From assembly GCA_020055645.1 (NCBI GenBank), contig CM034549.1:11807501-11871500 (forward strand): a stretch of 64,000 bases of DNA. The letters are read 5' to 3'. This DNA comes from Tomocerus qinae. Lineage: Eukaryota; Arthropoda; Collembola; Entomobryomorpha; Tomoceridae. A program made the position numbers and the translations under genes. Under the pieces are notes generated by a model that made no database searches, was not told where the DNA came from, and saw only the letters and a program-made list of their open reading frames with translations. Each line of letters starts with the position of its first letter. Within the stretch, counting starts at the first letter, position 1. This document shows positions 36,480 through 48,886 of this stretch, piece by piece.

Positions 36480-39400
36480 ATGGAGGACCACTTAAAAGCA
36501 GATCTTACTAGAAACCAAGTTAAAGTTGCATTCCAGTGTAAACGAAGTCATTTGGACTCCAGGGCCAGGGAAGTAGCAGCTTGTACAAGTGCAGGTAAGT
36601 TTACTTGAATATTGTTTTTAAATGACAATAACATATTTTTTACTTTAAAGAAGTTTTATAGCTATGTTTTTTAATTTTTCCAGATCACTTTCGACTAGAA
36701 CAATGCTTCAAGATATTAAACTTGTTCAGAGCAAAAGATATTACGGAAATGAAACACATGCTATCAGAACATTTCCCAAAAGTGGTAAAAGATATATTTC
36801 TTTTTTTATAATAGAGGTTTCCCACAATTGGTGACCGGTCACTAAATTAACATGAATAGGTATTGAAATGACTACAGTACCTGCCTGTGTTATTCTGGAA
36901 TTGTGAGAAACGTCTATTTATAATATCTCATAATATTAAATTTCAAAGTATACTACCATGTTCGTAAAATCAGTTCTCTTTGCTTTGAAATATATATACT
37001 TTAATATTTGGTCGCAAAAGTAGAGATGACAGAATATTTCCAATTTCAAATAAATAATAACTTACCATAAAATTAATGCATTTGGATTATTTTACGACCA
37101 ATGTTAAGAAAAGGTTGATGAGTTGAAAAACGATTTATAATGTTATTCATTTAATCATTAATCAACCATCTCTTTTCACAATTTTATTGTTGATATTTTA
37201 AAATCTTATTTAGATATGTCTGCTGGATAGCTTTCCCAATGATAGGGTTGTGACTGAGACATCATTTTTTCAAATTATAATGTGGTGGCTTTGTGGAAGT
37301 ACTAGCACTAATAATATTGCCACATTATGCAAAGAAATTAAGGTCAGTCATTATTTATTCACTTTATTTAATTACAAATATCTTACTTAAAATTATTTAA
37401 AAACCGTGGGCTAATATATTTAGGGTGGAGGAACTCCGACTATTGACGGTGTGGTCAAAATTATTAGAACTTTGTGCTTTTTGGATGCTAACGAAAGCCA
37501 CCATCCACTTGGAGGTACAATGGGAGACATCATTCGAATGGAATCTGCTTGTGTTAAGGTGCTTCAATTGAAACTGAAACAGTTTTTGTTTAAAATGTTT
37601 AAAAATAATATTGTATGCTACAGAATTTGATGTCTATAGTTCTTAAACACTAAAATCTTAATTTAAAAAAAAATTGGGTTTCATCAGGTTGATTGCAATT
37701 ATAATTTGATTTGTGTCCTCGCCATTTCGGTAACTACACTTAACGTAAGGTTGTGTCACTTCTTGGCTGAAAATAATAATGGTGATAATGAGGTCAGTGC
37801 CAATCTACCAGCAAATTACACATTCCTAAAACTTATTTATTGTATAGTATAATATAAAATATTCCATGTTCTTTCTGGTTAGTGTTTTATTTTAGACTTG
37901 TGCTTTTGGTAGTAGATGAAAATCTGAATTGCTAAATTAACTAAAAATCTGTCATTGACCAGAATAGCATTTTTCTACTAATTTCATAATTTCCTGTATT
38001 CTACCCTATAGGAAAATTTACTTCGCAGAGAAGAAATTTTACGAAAAGTAAAGTCATCTGTTTCTAAAAGTGCAAAAATTGTGGTATCTAAAGAATATTT
38101 TAAGGTAAACATAATAAGTAATTCGCAGATTATCAGCAGGCTTAAGCAGACTAAAGTGCATATTATTATGATATTCAAAATTTGTAGAAAGCGCTTCGTA
38201 AGTCAGGATTTCTCCATGTGGAAACAATGTCCTTGTCTTCACATCCTCACGGATTACATTTTCAGCACTTTTTAAAAGACGAAATACGAAGAATGTTTCA
38301 CGTAATTTTTTTTTGTTTTTCATTAAAAATTACTTAGTAGAATAACAATAACACACATATTGAATTGCATGGTAGGAATAATGTTTTTCCTTTTCTATTT
38401 ACACAGGCGGACAACCTTTCTGACCGGAATTTATTAAACATTCTCATGACTGAATTTGTGTGGAGGCAAAATATTATGCCTGATACTGATGATGAAAGAT
38501 TTTGCAAAGTATTATTTTGTCTTCACAAAGCTTGCGAAAGGATTGATAATGATATTTGTAAGTCTTAACATAATATCGTGTCATCTATTGCTATTTTGCT
38601 AGTTCTATTTTATGGTCCTATTGTGTCAATAAAAACAATGATGGTATACTAGCTGGCTCTACTATGTACAATCTCCTGAACAACGTTGCTGACAATGCTG
38701 GACAAGAAGACTTCACGTTTTCATCTTTGACGAAAACTCTTCTTGAAGATCCAGTTTCTGTAAGTTCAGACAACATGTTATCAAATGCAATCTCAAGTCC
38801 ACCTCCAAGTACTACTAGTTCACCAGTCTCCTCAGTCGGGTCTGGGTCATCCTTAAGAACTCTGCCTACACTTAATTCTCTTCCTCAATGCAATAACCGT
38901 AAGTAAAGCTTTTTCATAGATACTTAGTTATTTCTGATGTAAAAATGTTAATAGTTTTAGAATTTTATATTTACGTGAATTTATTGTTATGCTTTTAGCC
39001 TTAGATGATAGTACAGCTGGTAGCAGTGCAGATAACTTTTTTGCAAATGAGAATGTGGAATATGTAGTAGAAGAGATAGATTTTTCGCTTCTTACACCTT
39101 CGAACATACAAGGCCTACAGAATCCTTCAGAAACTTGTACTGTGATGACTGTGAACACTCCTGCAGTGAGGCTAATAACTCCTACAAAACATCGTCAAAG
39201 GGCTAAAGTAACTAATGATGTTGCACAAGAAGCCGGCCCGAGCAGACCCAAAAGAAATGTCCGTTTAAGTTCAAATAAAGAAAGCCAAAAGCATAGCAAT
39301 GTAAACGAACTCTCTGACTCAGCATTCTCACCGCCACCTTCCCCACCGATACGTGCCAAACGGCGAAAAGGTATTTGTTTAATAAAATTTGAAATAAATT

Positions 39401-40858
39401 ATTCCAATACAATTCATCAAAGTCTTTATTTCATCCCTGCTTACATATTTAGTCAATGACCAAGAATGTCAAGATCCTGAAATTCATTTAGACACGTATT
39501 ATTACGCCACAATTAATATACCTCCTGAGGAATCCCGCCCAGAATCTCTAAAGTCCCTTCCACAGTGGAAACCAGTTCAAGTACAACCAATATTCAAATA
39601 TTTAAATAGAAAAGCTATTTTATAAATAGGAAATAATATTCATTTTTTAATTTTTTAGTGTCGGTACTGCCCACCTGCTAACAAGAATGGTCTAATTACT
39701 AGAAATAAAGATCTGATTCCCCATATGCTTATTCAACATTGCAAACAAAATGGTAACATTTGGGAATTCATTCCTAGCGAATGTAATAGGAAGGTGTCCA
39801 ATGCTAAAACTTGCTTTATTTGCTGTACAACAACTGAAAAGGGCATTATTAACTCTCACATGAGTTCGGTAAATGGATAATTTTATTAAAATGTTATTTT
39901 TTAATTTTAGCTTTTGATTATATGAACTTCCGAACTTGAAACTTAATAATAGGTGGGAATGATTGTTTGGATTAATTTTGTTTTCCAAGGTTCATCAGAA
40001 AAATGTGGAAACCTCTTGTCGTATTTGCGAAAAAGACTTCGACGAACCAATACATCAGCAAAAACATTTTAAGGAACTTCATAGTCCTGCGGAAATGCCT
40101 TATTGGTGTCCGATTTGCGATGCTAAATCATCTTACAGAAGTGATATAATTGATCATTATTTTAAGGTTTGTTTGTGATTGGTATTATATACTTTGTGCT
40201 TTAAATTAAAAATTTAAATCGAATATGATTTTGCAGATTCATACTCAAGAGCAGATTGTTTTGTGCCCCTTTTGCTTATATTCATTCAAATGCGAAAATG
40301 CTGATGATATAAATGCTTTGGAGTCCCACATTTTGGTATGATGGAACGATGTGTGTATTTTGTAAATGTGTATACTTGAAGTGTGTATATACTTTAAGTA
40401 CACGAACAAATACATCGAGCTGTTTTATTTATTTATTATCTCTACATATTAACGTAAGAGCAACTATTATTCATTTTGATTTTTTGATTTTTTAGAAGCA
40501 CAAAAATGAATCAAATATGTTTACTTGCATTAAGTGCACATTGAATTTTGTAAGTGAGGATGACTACAATATGCATCAAGATCATAACCACACACTGGTA
40601 TTTAATCTTTTCGGGGGTGAGATTAATTGATAAATCATACAAAAATATGTTAACTGTTAGACTTCTTAATTTGAAACATAGTATTTTGTAGACATGGAGA
40701 AAGTGATGGAATGTTTCAAGAATTTTGAGGTTCGTAAGGCACCAAGCAAAAATGCAGTGATGGTCCGCTTACCTGAAAGAAAAAGTTTGAGAAATATCAA
40801 AAGGAAACGTACATGGGAGAACCTTAGCGGCTTAGATCCAAGTGAAAGTAAGAAATAA
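36480..40858 (+). CDS. Unrecognised protein with C-terminal C2H2-like zinc fingers
   Basis: Sixteen exons: 36480-36594, 36684-36784, 37214-37342, 37424-37558, 37688-37792, 38012-38104, 38188-38301, 38407-38557, 38653-38898, 38999-39370, 39453-39580, 39659-39868, 39990-40166, 40237-40335, 40496-40616, 40692-40858, giving 820 residues. The first ~310 residues are a helical, cysteine-containing domain (FKILNLFRAKDITEMKHML, FFQIIMWWLCGS) that I cannot assign. Next comes a low-complexity Ser/Pro stretch with a basic patch (RPKRNVRLSS, RAKRRK) that may be a nuclear signal. After that come at least four Cys/His pairs: CRYCPP..H..H, CRICEKDF..H..H with CPICDAK..H, CPFCLYSF..H, and CIKCTLNF..H..H. The basic C-terminus contains PERKSLRNIKRKR. 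Probably a nuclear nucleic-acid-binding protein; the role is unknown. Start at 36480 is the first ATG of the first exon. Confidence 0.75.
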
Positions 40859-42455
40859 AAATGATGGTATTATAACCTTTTAAATCAATGCTATGTGTTA
40901 AACACGACGAGAGTGCGTGATTTCTTTCGAGTTAGTTGCCAATATGTCAATACCAATAGAGTCTCAATGAAAAAGGATAATAATAGTACATCGTATCGGC
41001 ATTTCGGCATTCATATGTCTCTAGTGTGTCCACGATCTATGAGATTAACGATGTCCACAAGCCTAAACTTATAGACATTTTTTTCTGAAATTACTGCGTC
41101 CTAAAATTGTAGATTCTCTTACTGTATCGGACCTTACTCGCACTGTACATTAATACTGTACATAAATCACAACTATGACTCGAAAGAAATCCTCCTCCTC
41201 TGCTGAAGGCTTTTCTACAAATATAATTGTAACAAAGACATTCAAACTTGCACCTAATTAATGAAGGTTTCTTTGGTCAAGGTCAATCAATATTCTTGTC
41301 GTCTTTGAATCTCAATCCTTCGGGCATTGAGTACTCCCCGAGTAGTTCTGGTTCTTGATGAGATGCCAAATGCTTCGGATATCAAAAATACAGAAGTTTT
41401 AGAAACACAGTATCTACATTATTTCATCCATTTAAAGTTCCCATTTGTTTGTCTATCATTTCTCTCATTTGTTTCCCAAATTTTTGTTCAGATCAACTTC
41501 CTACTTTCTATCTAGTTCATTTTTCTACCGATCTACAGAAGTTCTAATTATATAAAATCATCTAGAATAATAAACCTTCAGTGAAAAGTAAATTCACACC
41601 GCAGTAATCGCAATTCGCAATAAATAATTTACTATCTAGTCGTATGTTAAAATAACTACTATTTTAATTTATTGTGATAATAAAAATGAAAATTTTAACT
41701 AATTTATTATAGTAAGAAGTAATACGAATAGAAGAGATTTTGTGGTATGCTTAAAATAAAAATAAAATAAATAAAAAGAAACGTGACTTCGTTGCAAGGA
41801 TTATTACTCATGTATAGATTATAATGTAGGAAAAACATCTTTTTGGAATCCTTTTGGCATTATTATGACAAACGAAGAAACACATCTTTAAGCTAAAAAA
41901 TTTTATCCATGTTTTTTATAAGTTCAATCTGGTAAGGTTTCTAATAAAGGGACCTACAAAAAATCTACCTATTTTTTGTATAGAATAAAAATATACTGAC
42001 AAGGAAAGGCAGATAGCAGAAGAAAAACGTCTATGGAGGCTTCGGAACAATCTGTTCACACGCCTGGCGACTATCAAAATGTATAAAGTTTCAAATTCTT
42101 GACTTGACGATTATAACAAGCCCGCAAACCACATTTCCTTTTTCATTCTGCCATGCGCTGGTCGTTACTGTTTATCATGTCATGTCTGTCATATAATGTT
42201 ACGTTGGTTGCCGAGGATCAAAAATGCATTAGAAACTTTATAAACTATTAAAAAAACCTTTCAAAAAAGGAGCGAAATATTTTTTAGTATCAAGTGTATT
42301 CAAACTGTCAACTTTTGGCCTCTTCAAGTTTGGATTTGGGCACTAACAAAAGACAGGTCGCCGTTCCCTTATCCGCTAACGACTTTGAAATCCATCTTAT
42401 TTCGAATTGATGATGGCTTTGAAATAGTTTGAATTCGGAAGTCGCAGTTTAGAAA
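40859..42455. other. Intergenic DNA with a spaced inverted repeat
   Basis: No supported gene. A perfect 14-bp inverted repeat, GATTTCTTTCGAGT at 40919-40932 and its complement at 41178-41191, frames a 273-bp segment that could be a degraded MITE. The ORF at 41327-41515 has no support. Confidence 0.45.
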
Positions 42456-43602
42456 ATGTGCAGCTATAATCAGCAGGTGAATGGGCCGTTTGTCAAAATA
42501 AGCAATAAACTTTTTGTTTTTAGCTCAATTGATCTGATTTGTGGGTTCTAACTTTAGAAGCAATTTCGGTACATTTTAGGTGTTTTACCCGACTGGTATG
42601 TGGCTAGCAGTTTTGTTATTCACAGTTGGTTTTTCGTGGCTATTTAGTTTTAATGAAAATGCTTGGATTGGATTTGTTTTCATATGTGCCACAATATACT
42701 ACCTCTTAGTGTACAAAACCCTTGCTGGAAAATTTTTCCGATGGTATTTCCATTTCCAGTATTTTCCCTCGCCAATGCACCGACAGCCATCTATATCGGT
42801 AAGATACCACTTTCAATTATATTTGCTTGTTATCGCATAAAGTAGAGAGAAGACGAATTTTTTTATTATTCATTGCTTTATTTTATTATTTTCAAACAGG
42901 TCGAGTTTCTGTTTATCATATCCTTCAGCTACTTGCAAGCCTTATTTTTATTTCGAATTGACAGTGCCAGTAGGTTAACAAAAATCGGGTTTTGGTACTT
43001 AGCTCTCACTCTGATTCTGCTTCTCTATTTTCTCAATTCGTTTGATCGTTATCGTTTCAATCTTGTCAGAAGATACATTACTGGTTTACAGTGTCTCCTC
43101 TATATTTTCATCATGGCTTCCTGTATTTCTGTTATTATTACACACTACTCAATGTTTCATAGTGATTCGGAAGACCCTAGTATGAAGTAAGTTTACGAAG
43201 CAATTTTTTTGATGTTTGGTGTTTCTCATTTCGAAACTATATTATTTAAATATTTAATTATATTTTAAGTACTGAAATTATTATTTTTAAAATGAATTAA
43301 GTTGTTCTCGTGCGGATACTGCAAGGGAATGCTATATGCGATCGCTAAAAGGAGAAAAGGATAGAGAGTACTTGAGAAAATGTGTCGACTACTGGGAGTG
43401 CTTTCACCAACGATCGGCCAAAGATTGCTTTTATAATATTTACCTTCCAATTTGTGCTACGATTGTATACTACATTGTACAATTTTCTCTACTTCTAGTG
43501 TACTGTATTCGGTACCCGTTCAATCGACGTCAATACCCTCGAGCAATTATCCATAATGGGATGGAGTATCCAATAGTTCCTCGTTTGTACAGATGCGGAT
43601 AA
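42456..43602 (+). CDS. Unrecognised multi-pass membrane protein with Cys-rich loop
   Basis: Four exons: 42456-42476, 42580-42798, 42900-43186, 43302-43602, giving 275 residues. About five or six hydrophobic segments are visible (MWLAVLLFTVGFSWLF, WIGFVFICATIYYLLVY, VEFLFIISFSYLQALFLF, FWYLALTLILLLYFL, CLLYIFIMASCISVIIT, and near the end YIVQFSLLLVYCI). A polar loop between the last two contains six cysteines (NCSRADTARECYMR, CVDYWECF, KDCF), as in an extracellular disulfide loop. The tail is basic (RYPFNRRQYPR). I do not recognise the family. Exon phases and a poly(A) signal at 43790 support a real gene. Confidence 0.7.
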
Positions 43603-44054
43603 CTGAAAGAAGCCACAAAATATGTTTCAAGATATGCATAAGAATAGAATAATTTTTGTCAGCATTTCTGATGCTACTTTAACGAATTTAAGTTGTGTTT
43701 TTAGCTGTATTTAGAATAGGCTTCTATAGTATCTTCACATAGTCAGTTGAATATTGAAGAAAATTACATTTTTTTTTGCATTTGAGTTAAATAAAGGTCT
43801 GTATATTTTGCAGAACTAAATTGACTCCCTTTTGTTTCAATTTCATGCTAATGTATGTTATTTTAGTAATTAGTTTCTCATACTCAGAAAACGAACCCCT
43901 CCCTTAGCTCATACATTAAGTTGGTTCGTCAATTTTGGCTGTTGCAGTTGTTTACCAATATTGATTTCTTTGTATTAACGTTCATTGACGATTTCATATT
44001 AAAAGAACATCCAGGTGATCATTAAGTCATTCTGCAAGTCAACATAATCGCGAG
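43603..44054. other. Spacer between membrane protein and receptor genes
   Basis: Holds the poly(A) signal of the upstream gene (43790-43795). Nothing else seen. Confidence 0.5.
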
Positions 44055-45589
44055 ATGACTTTCATTCAAAATTTCAAAGATATTCTGAGAATCTCCAATA
44101 TTTCTCTACTCCTCCCTTTGAGTTTTAATTGTAGATTTAAAAATTTTCAAATAAATGGTTTTCGTATCATTGTCTGTAGTTTGATTCTTTGCTTGCATAT
44201 ATTTTTCTTCTGTGACTACATTGGTGGACTGTACGAAATCAAAATTCGCGAAAAATATAATTTGGCTGTTACAGATACATTGTTAAGGTTTGGAATTGCT
44301 ATGCTTGTTTTTACTGCGGATGTGCTCCTTCGTGCCATATTTTTAATAAAAAGTTCCAAACTAGTGCGACTTCTAAATGGGATTTCCGTTTGTGAAAATT
44401 CAATGGTCATAGCTCCGAAAGAAATGCCAAATCGTTTGTATTTTGTGTATGCAACGTGTTACCTTTTTCTAAAATTATTGTGGGGATGTTTGATCACATT
44501 TTATTACTTTTTTAACCTGTCAAGCAATTTCGAAGTGCACGTTCAATCCTATATAAGTCCAACATATTTAGGTGGTTTTAGTACTCTCATTAGAACACTT
44601 CTCCCATGGTTAAGTTTTTATACATTCATGATATTTGTACCAAATATTGGATTTCGTCTAGCAGAATTATTTTCTTGTACATGCTTCGAGATTCAAATGC
44701 ACATACAAAGAAACGAGAGGTCCCTTTTAAAAGATATTCGTTCGTGGAATAACATTTTAGTAGTATTTAACCCAAGAAGGGTTAATGAGTTTAATCCCCT
44801 CGCTCATCGAATTTATAGCTTGATGAAACTTATGGAACTTTTTAATGAAATTGGTGGATTGGGTACCCTCGCCTTCATATTGAAGTAAGGAATATATTTA
44901 ACAGACCCTTAAAATAATTTAAACAGTCCCTGAAAATAATTGTATGTGTCAATTCGGATGATGTCCCTTAGAATTAATTAATGTTAAGAATATTTTGAAA
45001 ACTTGAACTCATTCAGGACGTGTTCGGTTGTACATCATTGTCATTACTGGTACGTCGGGATCATAAATATGGTTGGCCATGAAGATATCAATTGGCATTT
45101 CTTCCTTTGGTCATTGACAGGAATGATTGCCGACCTCATGCTCCTATTTGTGTTGATCGTAGGACAGAAAATGAAAGATAAGGTACATACTACTAATTTC
45201 AACGTCTTATTTTACAAAAATAAAATATAAATAGAACATTATTGTACTTTAAGGTTACGTCTTGTCAATGGGGGTTAAAAAGAGCCCTGATGACTTCTCA
45301 ATACCCAATCAATCCACAATTGCATGAGATTTCTAATCAAGTAATCAATTGGAAATGGAGATTTTCAGCAAATGGAATATTTTCAGTCGACTATTCTTTA
45401 TTTCCAGCAGTAATGATACATATCTTGCATAATCGGAAGTTTTATCCATAATACAAATATATTGGTTAGAATTCATGATTCTAAAATATTTTCAAATAGA
45501 TACTCGGAATGATGACCACCTATGCTATTTTTCTTATTCAATTGAGAATTTCAGAAGGACCACTTCCGATGAACCGCACGTCATATTAA
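44055..45589 (+). CDS. Gustatory-receptor-like seven-helix chemoreceptor (2)
   Basis: Four exons: 44055-44884, 45017-45182, 45254-45409, 45500-45589, giving 413 residues. One large 5' exon holds the first five or so hydrophobic segments. The short 3' exons carry FSANGIFSVDYSLFPA and then MMTTYAIFLIQLR, a clear version of the arthropod Gr C-terminal TY-x5-Q motif. The family forms ligand-gated cation channels in sensory neurons. It is not closely similar to the receptor at 12352-14066, so it is not a recent tandem copy. Ligand unknown. Start at 44055 is the first in-frame ATG. Confidence 0.85.
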
Positions 45590-45990
45590 TATTCTAACTT
45601 TTAACTATAAATACTGATATGCTACAATTTGCTTATTCTGTTATATCCAAATTTGAATCTACTAAAAACAAATCCTAATGAATTAATCAATTAGCATCAA
45701 TTTCAATAAGTTTCATCAATTCTTTAACTAATTAACACAATCTAATTGGCAGCTCAACATAATTTTTTCACAAATTGTTAATGTAACAATTTTAAACATA
45801 ATTTTTAAAAAATTAGATAGAAATACCTAATGATGGAGTAGATCCAAAAGTTAAATAGAAGAATGAAGAATAAAATAGGTTTTTGTGCTTGAAACGTAAT
45901 AAAATAGATATCTTAAAATTACAAACATAAACAAAATATACTACAATGAAAACATAATATTCATATTCAATCATTTCATAACAAAAGTAT
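45590..45990. other. Convergent spacer
   Basis: AT-rich 3' flanks of the receptor and the CatSper-like gene. No coding signal. Confidence 0.5.
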
Positions 45991-48406
45991 TCATTTCTTC
46001 TTTTTCTTATCTTTCAAATCGGGTTTCCGCTTGTCTTTTCTCAACTGTTGTAATAAACCATTAATGTGTGCGTAAATAAAATGGACGCTGGACCTTTTAA
46101 AAAATGTTCCTAGTTATATGGTACTTACCTGATCTAATGTCTCCAATCTTTCCAGAGTTCCTCTTTTTAAGTTAATAGCACCTATAGATTGTCCATATTT
46201 GTGAATCAATTGTCTTCCTCGTTTCTTATTTAGTTTCTTGCTCTCAGGGGTCAATTTTGTGAGCTATGCGAATAATTAATTTCAATTAAACATGAATCCA
46301 ATTTGATTACAGATAAAATAAATATTTATCGAGAAATTGCAGTACTTGATGCATCACACAAAGCTGAACACTCATAATTCTTTCCAGATCAGTACGAATC
46401 AAATCAGCCTCCAGCATATTTTGTTCTAGTGCCACCACCACTTAATAGAAAAAGAAACAAATAAAAAATTACATTTTTCCGTATTTAAAAAATGTAATGA
46501 TTTCCTAATGATTTTCATAACTTACACATAACATAGGCATGTAACCTTCTTGCACTCAAGTTTCTGAAACAAGGTAGCTTAAATGGACGCTGTATTCGCA
46601 GTGGTTCGTTGTTGAGTGCAAATTCATCGTATACAGAGGTGACATTTAATCTGTGCACAGAAAATTGACCCTAAAAACAAAAAAAATGAATCAAAATTTT
46701 GAATAACATCTGTACAATTTCATTCACAGGAATAAGAATCCGGAAAAAAATTAGTACCTTCATTTCAAGAGGATTTTCACTTTGTTGCTTCTCCATTCGT
46801 AGTTCTCGAACAGACATTTCTAAATTTGCTACAATGACTGCCACTATTAAATTGGCAAAGACGAATGCTCCAATAGAAACACTGATGATCAAATATGTAC
46901 ACAGAAGAGATACTAGAAATGTATCTTTCTACAGTTAAAAAGAGTATTTATGTCACAGAAGTAAGATTTTCCATACATGTTGAAAATTTTAACATATTTA
47001 GATTTTAACAATACCGTTTGCCGCATTTCTGACAACAACTCGTTCCAACCATCCTGCATTATTAAAGATTCATTTTATTCATTGAGATTTTTCCAGGACA
47101 AAGTAGATTAGTGTTTTTATTTTTTAATTATCTCATATAACAAAATCTTGCGTAAGATTTACTTACTTGAGTTACACAAATGAAAACAGCATACCAAGCT
47201 TCTAGAGCATTCAAAAATCTTGATGTGGTGACCTTTTCCAAGTCGAATAGTGTGACCCCCACTACACTCATTACTATTTACTCAAAAATAAATTCAAATT
47301 ATTTAATTTCTTTCTAATACAATAACAATTTATTTCCAGATCCATGTACAAAAACATTTGTGGCCTTTATTCTTTGTAAAAAATGTACCTTACCAATCAT
47401 AAATAACATCAGAACAAGAAGAATGTTGGCCATATCCAAAATTGATTTGATAACCGTGTGGGCAACAATCGTTAGACTGGTGAGAGAACTATAAATACAA
47501 CATAAAATTCAATTCTGAGGTTTTTGAAAACGCTAATTTAATTTTTTTAATTTTCATGTAATTTTGTACCTGACGGAGCGCAGACTTCGAAATGCCCTGA
47601 CCACCCTGACGATGACTAAATACCTACTATTTCCTATTTGTGGGACGATAGCTGATAATATCACAGCGCCGACAATAACCGCATCCAAAACATTCCACAT
47701 AACCTTCATTAAGTAAAAATGATTATTGTTTTAGTTAACTGAATGAATTGATTTTCAATGTTCAACCTTACTTTCCAAAAAAGTCTGAAATCGTAGATCC
47801 ATTTCAAGAGAATTTCAAAAATGAAAACTCCCAAGATTATTTGATCCGCAGCTTGAAATAGTACGACAAAAATGACTTCAGAAGAAATGTACTCATTTGT
47901 TTGTAAACCAATCAGGAAAGCATTGAATAAAACGAGGAAAAGAATGCCCAATCTAATTAAGCATTAAAAATTACTTCACACTCTGGACAGCTTTAATTCA
48001 TACGTATGTTGTATGTAAATACAGTAGAAGACAAATAAATAGCAGGAAATTAATTGAAATACCTAAAGAAAGAACTTTGAAGAATTTCAGATAAGAATTC
48101 ATGGAAAACAATTTTGTGGTATTCAAAAGAATCCAAGTCGACGATGTGGCTAAAGCTCTCTGTGATAAACTCCCTGTAAACAATGTGGGATCCACGAAAT
48201 AAAGAGTCGCAGTTGGTAGCAACATCCACATTATATCCAGAGTCAAAAGTTTCCACAGTCTCGTCACTGTATTTGAAATATATTTTTTTCGAATGGCCTT
48301 TCTCTTTTGGCTTAGGGTTGGCATCTTTTCCAGTAGTAGAAGGTTCCGCTTTCTCAATTTGTTGGACTACAACTTTCTTCGTCATTCTTTTGTTTCTCGT
48401 TTCCAA
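45991..48406 (-). CDS. CatSper-type sperm cation channel pore subunit
   Basis: Eleven minus-strand exons: 48406-48063, 47952-47772, 47703-47570, 47488-47394, 47273-47167, 47053-47015, 46928-46758, 46670-46526, 46440-46346, 46263-46129, 46044-45991, giving 499 residues. One six-helix ion channel domain: S1 at LGILFLVLFNAFLIGLQTN; S2-S3 at ADQIILGVFIFEILLKWIYD and NVLDAVIVGAVILSAIV; an S4 with regularly spaced arginines (RYLVIVRVVRAFRSLRSVR); a pore loop TQDGWNELL; and S6 SIGAFVFANLIVAVIV. A helical, basic C-tail follows. A single domain and a T-x-D-x-W pore are hallmarks of CatSper1-4, the pH-gated Ca2+ channel of the sperm flagellum. I cannot decide which paralogue; the C-terminal coiled region makes CatSper4 or 3 possible. 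A head-to-head neighbour starts 480 bp away. Confidence 0.8.
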
Positions 48407-48886
48407 TTCGCTACTTTGCTACCAAATGGAATTGAATATTTAGATTCCAACAACGCAATTACCAAAAACTTCCAAAAATTTTGATTGTTGCAAAAACCTC
48501 AACTGAAAAGACTGGAAGAGCTGGTAGTATCATTCGAAGACCTTTATTTCGTAAGACACGAAGGGTTCACTGCTACTATGGTTACTTGAAAGACTAATGA
48601 TCAATGTAGATTGGATTGTTGGGTTTGCATCAATGAAAATGCGTTTTGACCGAGGTTAGATTTTGAATCATTCCCAACTCGTGATTGACACAATAATACA
48701 ACGCTTGGGACGCAAATTATATATTTCATTTTCCAAACTTTTATTCTTCCTCATCGTTTCGTCTTTTCATTTTCTCTGCAATTGTTCAATTTTGCATTCG
48801 GTTTTTTTAATTTCTACACTGTATTCTCAACTTCAAGCATTTTTTCTACTTAGTTCAACATAATTTTCTGTTAGATATCTTCCGGA
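48407..48886. promoter_or_regulatory. Divergent promoter of the CatSper-like and ATAD2-like genes
   Basis: 480 bp between opposed start codons. No exon is supported, so both promoters must lie here or overlap, which allows joint regulation. No specific motif identified. Confidence 0.4.
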
